DNA of 62,406 bases, taken from contig NZ_JAKELO010000001.1 in the NCBI RefSeq assembly GCF_028912405.1, positions 1-62,406 on the forward strand. The letters run 5' to 3'. Every line of letters starts with the position of its first letter. Position 1 is the stretch's first letter. Made by a program: the position numbers and the translations under genes. This DNA comes from Methanogenium marinum. Its GTDB lineage: Archaea > Halobacteriota > Methanomicrobia > Methanomicrobiales > Methanomicrobiaceae. The notes under the pieces were generated by a model, which saw nothing but the letters and a program-made list of their open reading frames with translations, had not been told where the DNA came from and ran no database searches. Below, in pieces: positions 28,412-37,926 of this stretch.

Positions 28412-30238
28412 CTATACCTGGTCCTCCAGGTGCATTCTGGGTGCGATACCCATACTCTTCATCTCATCCAGGAGAAGTTTAAATGCATAACTCATCTCAA
28501 CCGGATAGATATCGATCTCATTTCCACACGCGAGACAGCGCGTAACATTTCTGTTACGGTCAAGGAAGGCAATCATACCACACTTAGCGCAGACATACTG
28601 CTCAACCTTGTCAGACTCATCAAGAAGCCTTTCTTTCAGAGCCATTGCCGCACCATGTCCGATCATTACATCACGTTCCATCTCACCAAATCTGAGACCA
28701 CCTTCACGGGCACGTCCTTCAGTTGGCTGACGGGTCAACACCTGCACAGGTCCACGGGACCGTGCGTGCATCTTCGAGGATACCATGTGGTAGAGCTTCT
28801 GGTAGTAGATAACACCGATATAAATATCGGCGTGGAATTGCCTTCCGGTAATCCCATCCCGCATTACTTCACGGCCAGTATGGGCAAATCCAAGATCTGC
28901 AAGAGATTTTCTCAGACCTGCTTCAGGCTCTCCGGAGAAGGCAGTAGCATTAATGCGTCGCCCTTCCAGAGATCCAACCTTTCCACCAAGCATTTCAAGC
29001 ATATGTCCAATGGTCATACGTGATGGAATTGCATGCGGGTTAATAACAAGATCCGGTGCAATTCCTGCTTCGGTGAATGGCATATTTTCCTGGGGAACAA
29101 TAAGTCCAACAACACCTTTCTGTCCATGACGTGATGCAAATTTGTCACCAACTTCCGGGATTCTGAGATCACGCGTCCGCACCTTAACAAGGCGCGAACT
29201 GTTTTCTCCCTCAGTCAGAATGACAGTATCTACAATACCCCGTTCATTGCTCCGCATGGTGACAGAGGTATCACGACGTTTCTCAACGGTTATTAACTCA
29301 CCGGACGGCTCCTCAAGGAAACGTGGCGGTGATGTCTTACCGATAAGGACGTCCTTTTCACGCACGACCGTCTCGGGGTTGATGATGCCATCGGTGTCCA
29401 GGTTCTGATAATATTCTGCACCATGGGCTCCTGCCACTTCCTCATCAGGCACTTGGATTTTATCAACCTGGCCTCCCGGATACCGGCGTTCTTCTCCGTC
29501 ATAGGTACGGAAAAAGTGAGATCGTCCTACACCACGGTCAATAGATGCCTTATTGAAAATGAGCGCATCCTCAATATTGAACCCTTCATATGAGAGAATG
29601 GCAACAACCAGATTCTGGCCGGCTGGGCGGTCATCAGAACCAATGATCTCTGACGTCTGTGTATGAACAAGCGGTTTTTGTGAATAATGGAGAAGATGAC
29701 CACGGGTGTCCGGACGGAGTTTCATATTTGAACATCCAAATCCGAGCGCCTGTTTGATCATACCTGCACCCATGGTAACACGAGGTGATGCGTTATGTTC
29801 CGGGAACGGAACATGTGCTGCTCCGATACCGAGAATGAGCGCAGGATCAATTTCAAGGTGAGTGTGATCAGGTGTGACCTCAAACTCATTCATCGCGACG
29901 AAGAGGTCTTCTTCTTCCTCTGCATCGATATACTCAACGATACCCCGGTTGACAAGATCCTGAAAGTCAATTTCGCCTGATTTCAGCCACTCAATATCCT
30001 CTTCTGTGACCAGAGGTTTACCTTCCTCAACCACAATCAGAGGCCGACGGGCACGACCCCGATCGGTATGAATGATAATATCTCCATTGTAATCCTTATA
30101 CGAGACATTGATCTCTGAAGAGAGTTCGCCCCGCCGCCTCATCTTTCGAACCCGTGCGACCAGATCAACGGGAGAATCCGAAAGACCAATCAGTGCGCCA
30201 TCTACAAAAACACGGGATTTTTTCTGACTTTTGCTCAT
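28412..30238 (-). CDS. rpoB1: DNA-directed RNA polymerase subunit B'
   Basis: The 608-residue C-terminal part of the second-largest subunit. [15 protein letters not shown] and [10 protein letters not shown] are conserved core motifs, and CAKCG with CLACG near the C-terminus forms a zinc site. Its start overlaps the rpoB2 stop by four bases. B is split in two in this lineage, as in most methanogens. Confidence 0.97.
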   Translation of the reverse strand: MSKSQKKSRVFVDGALIGLSDSPVDLVARVRKMRRRGELSSEINVSYKDYNGDIIIHTDRGRARRPLIVVEEGKPLVTEEDIEWLKSGEIDFQDLVNRGIVEYIDAEEEEDLFVAMNEFEVTPDHTHLEIDPALILGIGAAHVPFPEHNASPRVTMGAGMIKQALGFGCSNMKLRPDTRGHLLHYSQKPLVHTQTSEIIGSDDRPAGQNLVVAILSYEGFNIEDALIFNKASIDRGVGRSHFFRTYDGEERRYPGGQVDKIQVPDEEVAGAHGAEYYQNLDTDGIINPETVVREKDVLIGKTSPPRFLEEPSGELITVEKRRDTSVTMRSNERGIVDTVILTEGENSSRLVKVRTRDLRIPEVGDKFASRHGQKGVVGLIVPQENMPFTEAGIAPDLVINPHAIPSRMTIGHMLEMLGGKVGSLEGRRINATAFSGEPEAGLRKSLADLGFAHTGREVMRDGITGRQFHADIYIGVIYYQKLYHMVSSKMHARSRGPVQVLTRQPTEGRAREGGLRFGEMERDVMIGHGAAMALKERLLDESDKVEQYVCAKCGMIAFLDRNRNVTRCLACGNEIDIYPVEMSYAFKLLLDEMKSMGIAPRMHLEDQV

Positions 30239-31803
30239 AATTGCTCCCGTTTCAGTTCTTCAACGCCAAAATTGTAGAGCGCCTTGTTGACCACCTGCGC
30301 ATCAGGGATTCCTTTTGATATCTCAACCATCTGTGCAAAGTTTTTCACAAGACCACAATTTGGACCTTCAGGTGTTTCAGAAGGACAAATCCGGCCCCAT
30401 TGTGTTGGATGGAGATCACGAGCCTCAAAGTGGGGCTGTGAACGCGACAGAGGTGAGATAACCCTTCTCAGGTGAGACACCACTGCCATGTGATCAATTC
30501 TGTCGAGAAGCTGTGACACACCAGTACGTCCACCAACCCAGTTACCTGTGGCAAGAGGATGAAGCAGACGCTCAGTCAGCACATCTGCACGAACGGCAGT
30601 GCCGATAGAGAGATCACGGTGACGCATACTTGCACGTTCAAGCTGATACTTCACATCACGGGTCAGGCGGTTTAATGATATCCTGAAGAGATCTTCCATC
30701 AGATCCCCGGCAAGTTTGAGCCGTTTGTTGGAATAGTGATCCTTATCATCAATTCTACGGTTCTCGAGAACAAGATCAAAACACGCCTCTGCCATTCGTC
30801 CAAGGAAATATCCCTTTGCAAGCCTGACACTCTCAACTGCCTGTTGGTATCCGGGATCCTCTTCCTTGAGTCCTTCGGGCATCAGATAATTCAGATGAGG
30901 GAGGAGATAGTTATCAAGAACAAATTCTGCCCGTTTGCGCTGGTAATCCCGCGTCTGATTCGGAGCAAGTTTCTTCCCGACATACATGATCCCCTCTTCG
31001 GTGTCATCGCATTCACTCTCTTCAAGATTCTGCATCATGAAGGTAAGAATCTGTTCGTCATCAGAAACTGCATGCACAACATCAAGATCATTGCCCAGGC
31101 CAAGTCCACGCATCAGGTCAACATACCTAAGGTGACCGGCAACGGACGGGAATGAAACTTCAAGAAGATTTTTACGGTTTCTTTCAACAATGACAAGAGC
31201 ACGATATCCACGGAACTGAGAGAATACTTTCGCGACATAGATTCTCTCATTATACCGCTCCGTGTATTCAGTCATAATCTTGTTGGATGCGAGATCCTCA
31301 AGTGTCATTAAAACACGTTCCGACCCGTTAACGATGAAATAACCACCAGGGTCGTGAGAATCTTCACCATAGGATATCCGTTCCTCATCAGACATTCCAT
31401 ACAGATTACAACTTTGGGAACCGATCATTACAGGAAGCTGACCAATTGTTGTTACAACAGGCTCCTGACGCTCATCACCCTGAACCAGAACCATATCCAG
31501 ACGGATAGGTGCCGCATAGGTTAAATTTCTAAGCCGTGACTCGCAGGGAAACAGACCGGACTGGGATCCGTCCGCTTCTCTTACGACTGGTTTTAACACT
31601 TCTATTTTACCAAGTTCAACCCACACGGGATCATTGTCTTTGCCACGCTGACCGATATCAGTCTCAATAATCCGCTGTTCATCCACAACTTTCTGAAGAT
31701 TAAAATCCAAAAAATTGTTATATGAATCCAGCTGATGGCGTGCTACATGTTCCCGCGAAAAATAGGCTGAAGATAATACATTTGTATCAAGCAGAGAGAT
31801 CAC
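30235..31803 (-). CDS. rpoB2: DNA-directed RNA polymerase subunit B''
   Basis: The N-terminal part of the second-largest subunit, with [12 protein letters not shown] protrusion residues ([14 protein letters not shown]), [13 protein letters not shown] and [20 protein letters not shown]. The frame is open to an ATG at 31857, but that overlaps rpoH by 44 bases. GTG at 31803 gives a normal-looking 522-residue protein 10 bases after the rpoH stop and is preferred, although its ribosome binding site is weak. Exact start is uncertain. Confidence 0.93.
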   Translation of the reverse strand: MISLLDTNVLSSAYFSREHVARHQLDSYNNFLDFNLQKVVDEQRIIETDIGQRGKDNDPVWVELGKIEVLKPVVREADGSQSGLFPCESRLRNLTYAAPIRLDMVLVQGDERQEPVVTTIGQLPVMIGSQSCNLYGMSDEERISYGEDSHDPGGYFIVNGSERVLMTLEDLASNKIMTEYTERYNERIYVAKVFSQFRGYRALVIVERNRKNLLEVSFPSVAGHLRYVDLMRGLGLGNDLDVVHAVSDDEQILTFMMQNLEESECDDTEEGIMYVGKKLAPNQTRDYQRKRAEFVLDNYLLPHLNYLMPEGLKEEDPGYQQAVESVRLAKGYFLGRMAEACFDLVLENRRIDDKDHYSNKRLKLAGDLMEDLFRISLNRLTRDVKYQLERASMRHRDLSIGTAVRADVLTERLLHPLATGNWVGGRTGVSQLLDRIDHMAVVSHLRRVISPLSRSQPHFEARDLHPTQWGRICPSETPEGPNCGLVKNFAQMVEISKGIPDAQVVNKALYNFGVEELKREQL

Positions 31804-31813
31804 CCTCAATAAT

Positions 31814-32068
31814 TTATTTTTTCGGCCTCTTGACAACCATCCGGAACGATTCCGCACGGCCTGCCGTCTGGCTGTTTCTTACAATTCGAATAACATCATT
31901 GACCTTGCCGTCAATTGTCTTCACAGCTGGATCATCATGATAGATTTTGGGCAACTGGTCATAGGAGATCTTATACTTCAATAGAAGATCGTCTACTTCC
32001 TCCCGGGTCATTACGTGATGTTCCGGCACCATCACATGTTCAATTACAGAAAAATCTTTGGTGTCCAT
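31814..32068 (-). CDS. rpoH: DNA-directed RNA polymerase subunit H
   Basis: An 84-residue RpoH (Rpb5 C-terminal homologue) with VPEHHVMTREEVDDLL and DPAVKTIDGKVNDVIRIVRNSQTAGRA-type sequence. First gene of the polymerase operon. Confidence 0.95.
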   Translation of the reverse strand: MDTKDFSVIEHVMVPEHHVMTREEVDDLLLKYKISYDQLPKIYHDDPAVKTIDGKVNDVIRIVRNSQTAGRAESFRMVVKRPKK

Positions 32069-32154
32069 CTATTGCCCCTGATCAAAATACCTGATTCTTT
32101 TTCAGATGCATCACCGCAAAAAATCACACATTGCGCCACATGCCTTTGTGGCAA

Positions 32155-32228
32155 CGGGCCTAGAGGGATTTGAACCCCCGACCACCTGGTTAAAAGCCAG
32201 GCGCTCTTCCTGGCTGAGCTATGGGCCC
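32155..32228 (-). tRNA. tRNA-Lys (UUU)
   Basis: A 74-base cloverleaf. The anticodon stem CCTGG/CCAGG encloses CTTTTAA with anticodon TTT. The T-arm is GGGGG-TTCAAAT-CCCTC and the D-arm begins GCTC. The acceptor stem GGGCCCA/TAGGCCC has one apparent C6-A67 mismatch. CCA is not encoded. A TATA box (TTTATATA on the minus strand, about 32262-32270) lies at the expected distance upstream. Confidence 0.92.
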
Positions 32229-32261
32229 GATACACTGATCGAATCAGTATACTAAGTGGGA

Positions 32262-32270
32262 TGAGGAAAT
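32262..32270 (-). promoter_or_regulatory. TATA box of tRNA-Lys
   Basis: CTTTATATA on the minus strand lies 34 bases before the tRNA 5' end, consistent with a short leader trimmed by RNase P. Because rpoH follows the tRNA by 86 bases in the same direction, some readthrough into the polymerase operon is possible. Confidence 0.5.
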
Positions 32271-32432
32271 ATATAAAGATAACCCATGTTTAATAACCAA
32301 ACATTACAAATCACCCCGGAAGGCAACAAATCCCGCGCATTTCATGCATAACCGCCGATGCAAAAAAAGAGGATACAAAGAAAGGTAATACATTAAAACC
32401 TCAAAATGTATTATCATCAGAGGAGAGACGAG

Positions 32433-32861
32433 ATGAAAAGAGAATACGACCAAATTGAAAAAAAAATAATTAATATCCTTAGCTCAGGGACATACCTGAT
32501 CTATGTATTCGTAGCAATCATCCTGCTCATCCTCGCCGCACTATCACTCCTTGATGCCATTACCGGATTTAGGATGATAATGAACGGATTAAAGGAATCA
32601 GGTATGATGGAAGCATTGCATGCAGTGCTTCTGACCATTGTGATCATTGAAATTATGGAGACGGTGACTGGCTATCTACGAACACATACCATACAAATAC
32701 GCCCCATATTAATTGCCGGAATCACGGCGATGGTACGAAGGTTGCTGTTTTTTGACACCGAACCACTGACAGCACTTCTTTTAGGAGAAGTAGTCCTTGC
32801 AATTATCGCTGTATTAATACTTACAATAGCAATAATTTACCTTGAAAAAGAAGAGAAATAA
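32433..32861 (+). CDS. PsiE-family membrane protein
   Basis: A 142-residue protein with four predicted membrane helices (about 17-45, 60-82, 88-105 and 110-136). The layout and the segment IVIIEIMETVTGYLRTH fit the phosphate-starvation-inducible PsiE family, whose function is unknown. The start at 32433 is chosen for GAGGAGAG upstream; an ATG at 32406 has no site. It converges with the response regulator that follows. Confidence 0.7.
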   Translation: MKREYDQIEKKIINILSSGTYLIYVFVAIILLILAALSLLDAITGFRMIMNGLKESGMMEALHAVLLTIVIIEIMETVTGYLRTHTIQIRPILIAGITAMVRRLLFFDTEPLTALLLGEVVLAIIAVLILTIAIIYLEKEEK

Positions 32862-32870
32862 ACGTATAAT

Positions 32871-33500
32871 TTATCTTTTCAGATGAAGATGTTCTTTTGA
32901 TATCTGCTCAAGCCGTTCTTCCTGGAATTTAATACTCATCTCCATACTCTCAATTGCCTGCTGAATATTTTCTCCAACTTTCACATTGGAATCATTGAGA
33001 TTATACGTAGATTCCAAAATCTTCAGAAGACGGCGTGACACATCCGCACTTTTACTGAGCCTTTCATACTCTTCAATAATCTGAGAATCAGTACCCTTGC
33101 TCTTCGCATCTTCAATATCCAGATTAATCTTTTCCTGACGTTTCAGTACATATTCAATGGCATCATAGAGCTGACGATGAGTGGTTGGCTTCATGATGTA
33201 ATCTTCAATATAAGCACCATATTCCTGTGCTTCATCGGGAGTCAGTTGTTTGGCAGTAAGCATCATTACCGGGACATCAACCGTCGACGCATTCATTTTA
33301 ATGTTTTCAAGCGTTTCCCACCCGTCCATAGGCTCCATCATAATATCCAGAAGAATCAAATCAGGCCTGACATCCTCCAAAACTTCCAGACATTCATTCC
33401 CACTATAAGCTGCAATAGGACGATACCCGCCTCGTTCAAGCATCGCAACAAATACGTCAACGATCATCGGGCTGTCATCAACGATTAGAATTGTATACAT
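32871..33500 (-). CDS. Response regulator with receiver domain and helical output
   Basis: A 209-residue protein. Residues 1-120 form a CheY-like receiver with acidic D9/D10, phosphoacceptor D52 (LLDIMMEPMDG), T82 and K104, so phosphorylation is expected to work. Residues about 120-209 are helical and coiled-coil-like (KINLDIEDAKSKG, QAIESMEMSIKFQEERLEQ), with no DNA-binding domain. The output is thus protein-protein contact. It begins two bases after the Roadblock gene stop, so the two are cotranslated. No histidine kinase is in the window. Confidence 0.88.
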   Translation of the reverse strand: MYTILIVDDSPMIVDVFVAMLERGGYRPIAAYSGNECLEVLEDVRPDLILLDIMMEPMDGWETLENIKMNASTVDVPVMMLTAKQLTPDEAQEYGAYIEDYIMKPTTHRQLYDAIEYVLKRQEKINLDIEDAKSKGTDSQIIEEYERLSKSADVSRRLLKILESTYNLNDSNVKVGENIQQAIESMEMSIKFQEERLEQISKEHLHLKR

Positions 33501-33502
33501 AT

Positions 33503-33874
33503 CTACTCCTCCCCAATATTACTCGCAATAACCGCCAGTTCACCTTTCAAAGAGTTTATATCAGCCGATTTATTAATAATTAACGTTATTAATGCATTCT
33601 TTCCGGCGCCCATAACGAGAATCCCACCTTCATCGACTTCTACAAAAATGGAAGACGGACGTGACAAATGCATCAAACCTGCCGCTGCTTCAGAAGAGCC
33701 GAGAATTGTTGCCCCCATCGCTGCAAAAGAAGGAACAGAAATACCCTGTTCAACCATTTTCCCCATAAGCGCACCAGTACGTGAAACAATTACACACCCC
33801 AAAACATCATCAAGGGCCATGCATGCATCCAGATGTGCTGCAATTTGCATTTTAACTGAAGTTCTATTACTCAC
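33503..33874 (-). CDS. Roadblock/LC7 domain protein
   Basis: A 123-residue Roadblock/LC7 fold: helix (QIAAHLDACMALDDVLG), strand (CVIVSRTGALMG), helix (FAAMGATILGSSEAAAG), strands (SSIFVEVDEGGILVMG, NALITLIINKSADI), helix. Bacterial relatives such as MglB are partners of small GTPases or polar scaffolds. The start is GTG 33874 with a strong GGAGG site. It is cotranslated with the response regulator and divergently transcribed from the DUF2226 gene. Confidence 0.88.
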   Translation of the reverse strand: MSNRTSVKMQIAAHLDACMALDDVLGCVIVSRTGALMGKMVEQGISVPSFAAMGATILGSSEAAAGLMHLSRPSSIFVEVDEGGILVMGAGKNALITLIINKSADINSLKGELAVIASNIGEE

Positions 33875-34033
33875 GCCAATCCTCCGGGTAAATATTTAAG
33901 GATGAATGCATTTTGAATTTCATATCACATATATCTATTCAATATTTTAGTGTGAACACAGGAGATAAATGCCCACCAAATAAAGGAAATGGACAACAGA
34001 TTTATTATATCACGATTTTAACTTTTAAACAGT

Positions 34034-35209
34034 ATGCAATTGCCTCGGGGGACGCTGCATTCAGTTAAGAAAGAAATTCAGGCATCCATCCTCTTTAAAG
34101 AAATTTCTAAGCAAAAATTTACCGGCCACTGCAATATATATATTATCTCAGGCACTGCATCGGTAGTATTCAGAGAAGGTAGATGCATACTTGCAAAAAC
34201 GGGACAATTCTGTGGATTTGATGCATTTAAGCGAGTTGAAATGGACCACTCAAATGTTTCTGCTGAACTGTATACATTCAGTGACACACAGATTGGACTA
34301 AGCATTGAATTCAATACAGATTGTACGGTTGTTTTTCCAAAAAAAACACTGTTACCCAAAAAAAATGATGAAACTGAACAAATTCCTGAATCTAAAATAT
34401 TGGCTGAAGTAAAAAGACAGCAACGTTCCAAAGAGCCAGTCAGCCAGGGCGCAAAAAAGAATGGAAACACATTTTTTGAATTTCTTCCCACAGTAAATCC
34501 AAAAATAAGAAAACCAAAAAGTGATTTTCAGATACCAAGGGGAAAATTTGTTGCAATTCAAAAATCAGTTCCTCTCCTGAATGTCATCCGTTTTGCTGAG
34601 GATAAAAATTTTACCGGATACATGGTCATCGATATTGGCGCTCGGAAAGCTTCCATTATTTTTCGCAGTGGCATGTGCATCATGATTGATTATCCCCCTA
34701 AATATGGAGAAGAGGCAGCCCACAATATCCAACAGGAATTTGAAAAGAGGGTAACAGCGGAACTTTATGATCTATCACACCAGCAGATGGATCTTACCCT
34801 GGAATTTAATGAGGGGTATTGGGCCAACAACTGGACCAAAGGAACGGGCGTATCAATTACATCAATATCAAAGGGAATTATTGAAGAAAAAATAAGAATC
34901 ATTGAAGAAAATGAACCGAATCAATCCACCACATATGATCCTAAAGGAGATGTAAACAAATCTCAATCATCTGAATCTGTCGACATCACCGAAATTTCAA
35001 ATGATAGTGTACAGATTGCAGACACTCCTGATAAAAAAGAAATGGATGAATTCGCAAAAGAAGTGAACAGTCTTGAAAATATGGATATGGAACTTATGGA
35101 GTCAAGAGTGAGAGAAAATTTCAAAGACGTGATCAAAGAACTTGATCTCGAATACCTAATCATTGATACAAAAGCTGAGAAAAAACGAATTGGTGACATA
35201 CATGAATGA
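34034..35209 (+). CDS. DUF2226-like protein with duplicated N-terminal domain
   Basis: A 391-residue soluble protein. Two copies of one domain are visible: residues about 1-96 (QLPRGTLHSV ... FTGHCNI ... VVFREGRCILA ... LSIEFN) and about 163-260 (FQIPRGKFVAI ... FTGYMVI ... IIFRSGMCIMI ... LTLEFN). The pattern (strand, FTG, strand, F-x-G-x-C) recalls the bacterial PATAN/DUF4388 domain found with response regulators and Roadblock proteins. A low-complexity linker and a C-terminal helix (about 340-391, ending EYLIIDTKAEKKRIGD) follow. Function unknown. It overlaps the membrane Roadblock gene by eight bases. Confidence 0.75.
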   Translation: MQLPRGTLHSVKKEIQASILFKEISKQKFTGHCNIYIISGTASVVFREGRCILAKTGQFCGFDAFKRVEMDHSNVSAELYTFSDTQIGLSIEFNTDCTVVFPKKTLLPKKNDETEQIPESKILAEVKRQQRSKEPVSQGAKKNGNTFFEFLPTVNPKIRKPKSDFQIPRGKFVAIQKSVPLLNVIRFAEDKNFTGYMVIDIGARKASIIFRSGMCIMIDYPPKYGEEAAHNIQQEFEKRVTAELYDLSHQQMDLTLEFNEGYWANNWTKGTGVSITSISKGIIEEKIRIIEENEPNQSTTYDPKGDVNKSQSSESVDITEISNDSVQIADTPDKKEMDEFAKEVNSLENMDMELMESRVRENFKDVIKELDLEYLIIDTKAEKKRIGDIHE

Positions 35210-35750
35210 AGATAGTTATCTGGTAATTTTGGGCGTAATTGTAGTAATCCTCTTTATCGCATTGATTTTTTTGACATACAAAGTGTTTGATCTTCAGCAT
35301 AAAGTAGCCGATGGCAATACGTTGAAAAGACATACCGAAAAAATCGTACAAACGAAGACAGAAAAAATAAACGAACACCAGAAAGAACACATTATTTCTG
35401 AACCACAAAAAAACACCATTCGTGATGTAAACCTCACAGAGGGAATTTCAGACATCAATGAAAGCATGAAACAGTATACAATGAAATATCACCTTGATTC
35501 AGCAACACTGGCATCAATGGATGGATTTTCAATCGCCTCATCACATGCAGACAGCGAACAGGAAGCGGCAAACCTTACCGCACGATACCGGGAAAACACA
35601 ATAACGGAGATTGGAGATACCCATATCATCCCTCTTGAATACATGGGCGAACACATTCTGATTATCATCAGTACTACTCAACGAATTACCAAAGAACGGT
35701 CTGAGATGATGACACGGGATGGAAGGGCAATCCTCTCCCATTGGCTATAA
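35202..35750 (+). CDS. Membrane-anchored Roadblock/LC7-like protein
   Basis: A 182-residue protein with one N-terminal membrane helix (about 5-27, YLVILGVIVVILFIALIFL), a charged linker, and a C-terminal domain (about 80-182) with SATLASMDGFSIASSHA and IIPLEYMGEHILIIIS, which reads as a divergent Roadblock/LC7 fold. The start at 35202 has GGTGA nine bases upstream. It overlaps the DUF2226 gene, so the two proteins are made together; anchoring the DUF2226 protein to the membrane is a reasonable inference. Confidence 0.65.
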   Translation: MNEDSYLVILGVIVVILFIALIFLTYKVFDLQHKVADGNTLKRHTEKIVQTKTEKINEHQKEHIISEPQKNTIRDVNLTEGISDINESMKQYTMKYHLDSATLASMDGFSIASSHADSEQEAANLTARYRENTITEIGDTHIIPLEYMGEHILIIISTTQRITKERSEMMTRDGRAILSHWL

Positions 35751-35918
35751 GTATTTAAATTTTTTCCAGCCAATCCCCACACATATTATAACTGTTATGG
35801 GAAAGTTAAATGCAAAGGTTGCATCGCATATTCATTTTGCTTTGCAATAACCCATACATATTAAATAATACAAAACCAGAGAATTACTGTGTAAAATCCA
35901 CGAATTAGAGAGGTATTC

Positions 35919-36710
35919 ATGGTCAAAGTTTATACTATTGCGTCAGGAAAAGGGGGAACCGGGAAGACCACAACATCGGCCAACCTTGGGACATGCCTTG
36001 CCGAACTGGGAAAAGAAACGTATGTGATGGATGCCGACATGGGGATGGCAAACCTCGGTATTATCATGGGACTGGAAGATGTCCCCATTACGCTTCACGA
36101 AGTTCTTGCAGGAAATGCCAAGGTGTCTGAAGCGGTATACGATGGCCCATGTGGAGTCAAAGTTGTTCCGAGTGGAATATCACTGAAAGGATTTCAGAAT
36201 GCTGATCCAGACAAATTACGGGACGTTATGCGTGAATTGATAGGGAAATGCGAATTTCTTATCATAGACGCACCAGCAGGAATTAGTCGGGACGGTGTCA
36301 TTCCACTCGCTATTGCAGACGAAGTGATTCTGATTGTAAATCCAGAATTATCGTCTATGGTGGATGCATTGAAGACAAAGATACTTACTGAACTTGTGGG
36401 GGGAAGTGTAAAAGGGGCAATACTCACCCGTGCCACAATGGAAAATACAGAGGTATCAAAGCAAAAAATGGAGGAGGTACTCGGAGTTAAAGTAATAGGA
36501 ATAATTCCCGAAGATCCAAATACACGCAGAGCGGCCGCATATAAATCACCAATTGTGGTCAAATATCCGGATTCTGATGCTTCAAAAGCATACAGAAGAA
36601 TTGCCGCAAACCTGGCCGGAACAACATATACCGGAGACTTGGAGAAAGAAAAATCACGGGAAGGTTTCATCGAAAGATTGGCTCGTTCAATATTCAAGGG
36701 AAAAAAATGA
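35919..36710 (+). CDS. minD: MinD/ParA-family ATPase
   Basis: A 263-residue deviant-Walker ATPase with KGGTGKTTTSANLG (residues about 11-24), switch I DADMGMANLG and switch II IIDAPAGISRD. The C-terminus REGFIERLARSIFKGKK is a predicted amphipathic membrane-targeting helix like that of MinD. Such proteins position complexes in the cell (division sites, chemotaxis arrays, archaella). The start has GAGAGGT eight bases upstream. It overlaps the small membrane protein gene by four bases and follows the Roadblock gene after 168 bases. Confidence 0.9.
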   Translation: MVKVYTIASGKGGTGKTTTSANLGTCLAELGKETYVMDADMGMANLGIIMGLEDVPITLHEVLAGNAKVSEAVYDGPCGVKVVPSGISLKGFQNADPDKLRDVMRELIGKCEFLIIDAPAGISRDGVIPLAIADEVILIVNPELSSMVDALKTKILTELVGGSVKGAILTRATMENTEVSKQKMEEVLGVKVIGIIPEDPNTRRAAAYKSPIVVKYPDSDASKAYRRIAANLAGTTYTGDLEKEKSREGFIERLARSIFKGKK

Positions 36711-36913
36711 TAGGCACAACACCAGAAGGGGTAATGTTAATATTATTCGGAATAGTAATTGTTTTTCTCCTTTTTGTGATGAAACTGATGCATACCCGGA
36801 TAAACCAGTTGTTGGAAGAAATGAACAGCCTTAACGGAAAAGTAAATCTGACTTCAAGTGAAGTTGAAGAACTCACAAAGAACGTAGAAGAATTTAAAAA
36901 TACAAACTTCTGA
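36707..36913 (+). CDS. Small membrane protein with coiled coil
   Basis: A 68-residue protein with one membrane helix (about 9-27, VMLILFGIVIVFLLFVM) and a C-terminal coiled coil (about 30-64). Its ATG overlaps the minD stop as ATGA, so the two are translationally coupled. I do not know a family for it; a membrane anchor or regulator of the MinD-like ATPase is inferred. Confidence 0.65.
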   Translation: MIGTTPEGVMLILFGIVIVFLLFVMKLMHTRINQLLEEMNSLNGKVNLTSSEVEELTKNVEEFKNTNF

Positions 36914-36961
36914 TTTTCAAAACGTAAGATAGATAAAGAAAGCGAACCAAGACTGTAGAGC

Positions 36962-37036
36962 GGGGCCATAGGGTAGCCTGGACCATCCTAGGAGGCTGGG
37001 GGTCTTCTGACCTGCGTTCGAATCGCAGTGGCCCCA
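36962..37036 (+). tRNA. tRNA-Pro (GGG)
   Basis: A 75-base cloverleaf. Acceptor GGGGCCA pairs with TGGCCCC, discriminator A at 37036. The anticodon stem GGAGG/TCTTC holds the loop CTGGGGG with anticodon GGG. The T-arm is CTGCG-TTCGAAT-CGCAG. CCA is not encoded. Confidence 0.92.
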
Positions 37037-37039
37037 TTA

Positions 37040-37049
37040 TTTTTTTTTT
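37040..37049 (+). terminator. T-run terminator after tRNA-Pro
   Basis: Ten consecutive T residues directly after the tRNA, fitting archaeal termination. The DUF89 gene starts 12 bases later and so needs its own promoter or readthrough. Confidence 0.55.
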
Positions 37050-37061
37050 GGACGGTTTTTT

Positions 37062-37925
37062 ATGAAAATTACTGAAACATGTTTTGAATGTCTTCTTTCG
37101 CGCATTGAATATGAATGTGATCTCATCTGCACAGATCCCCAAAAAAAAGACGAAATAGCTAAAAAATGCAGAGATCTTCTCACTGAACTTCATAACAATC
37201 CTGAGGCAGGGCCCCAGATATCAAGCAAAATTCATCGGCTTGCATATGAAGAGATGGGATCAACAGATCCATACCATGACTTGAAAGTGAAAGACAATGA
37301 AGACGCACGCAATGTATGCAAAAGAGTGATCAACGACACTATGGGTTTTCGTGATCTTTGCCTCGCAGCGATTATTGGAAACACACTTGATCATGGATCC
37401 AGTGAACATACAGTGACTGACAACCTTATTGGATATTTTACAAATGAATTTGAAAAGGGTCTGACAATTGATGATACCGATGAAATCCTGGCCCTTTCCG
37501 ACCGGGTAGTATTCTTCTGTGATAACTGTGGGGAAATTATCTTTGATTCACACCTGATACAATTCCTGAAAGACCATGGGTCCCACATCACCGTGGTCGT
37601 TCGCGGAGGACCAATCATCAATGATGCAACACGGGAAGATGCACACACAGCAGGAATAGAAGCAATCTGTGACACCCTTCTGACCAATACCGATGGTATT
37701 ATACCCGAACTTGGATACAATCCGACACTGGCGCCGGAAAATCTGCTGAAAGCAATTGACAATGCCACACTCATTATTGCAAAGGGCATGGCCAATTACG
37801 AGTCCCTGACCGAAATTGAAGGTCTACCCCCTGTTGCATACTGTATGACGGTAAAATGTGTTCCCATCGCAGATTCAATTGGTGTTAAAAAAGGGTCCAG
37901 GATTGCAATGCTCAGATATCAATAA
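37062..37925 (+). CDS. DUF89/ARMT1-like metal-dependent phosphatase
   Basis: A 287-residue protein of the DUF89 family. The N-terminal CFECLL and the motif FFCDNCGEIIFDSHLI (about 150-165), with the metal-ligating Asp/Asn, and the later DAHTAGI and KGMANYESL segments are typical. Family members are damage-control phosphatases that remove phosphate from side-product sugar phosphates; the archaeal substrate is unknown. It converges with the TPR gene, whose stop is one base away. Confidence 0.82.
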   Translation: MKITETCFECLLSRIEYECDLICTDPQKKDEIAKKCRDLLTELHNNPEAGPQISSKIHRLAYEEMGSTDPYHDLKVKDNEDARNVCKRVINDTMGFRDLCLAAIIGNTLDHGSSEHTVTDNLIGYFTNEFEKGLTIDDTDEILALSDRVVFFCDNCGEIIFDSHLIQFLKDHGSHITVVVRGGPIINDATREDAHTAGIEAICDTLLTNTDGIIPELGYNPTLAPENLLKAIDNATLIIAKGMANYESLTEIEGLPPVAYCMTVKCVPIADSIGVKKGSRIAMLRYQ

Positions 37926-37926
37926 T

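Noticed and set aside
31804..31857. Longer N-terminus of RNA polymerase subunit B''
   Set aside because: It overlaps rpoH by 44 bases and adds residues not expected in the family; the GTG at 31803 is preferred.
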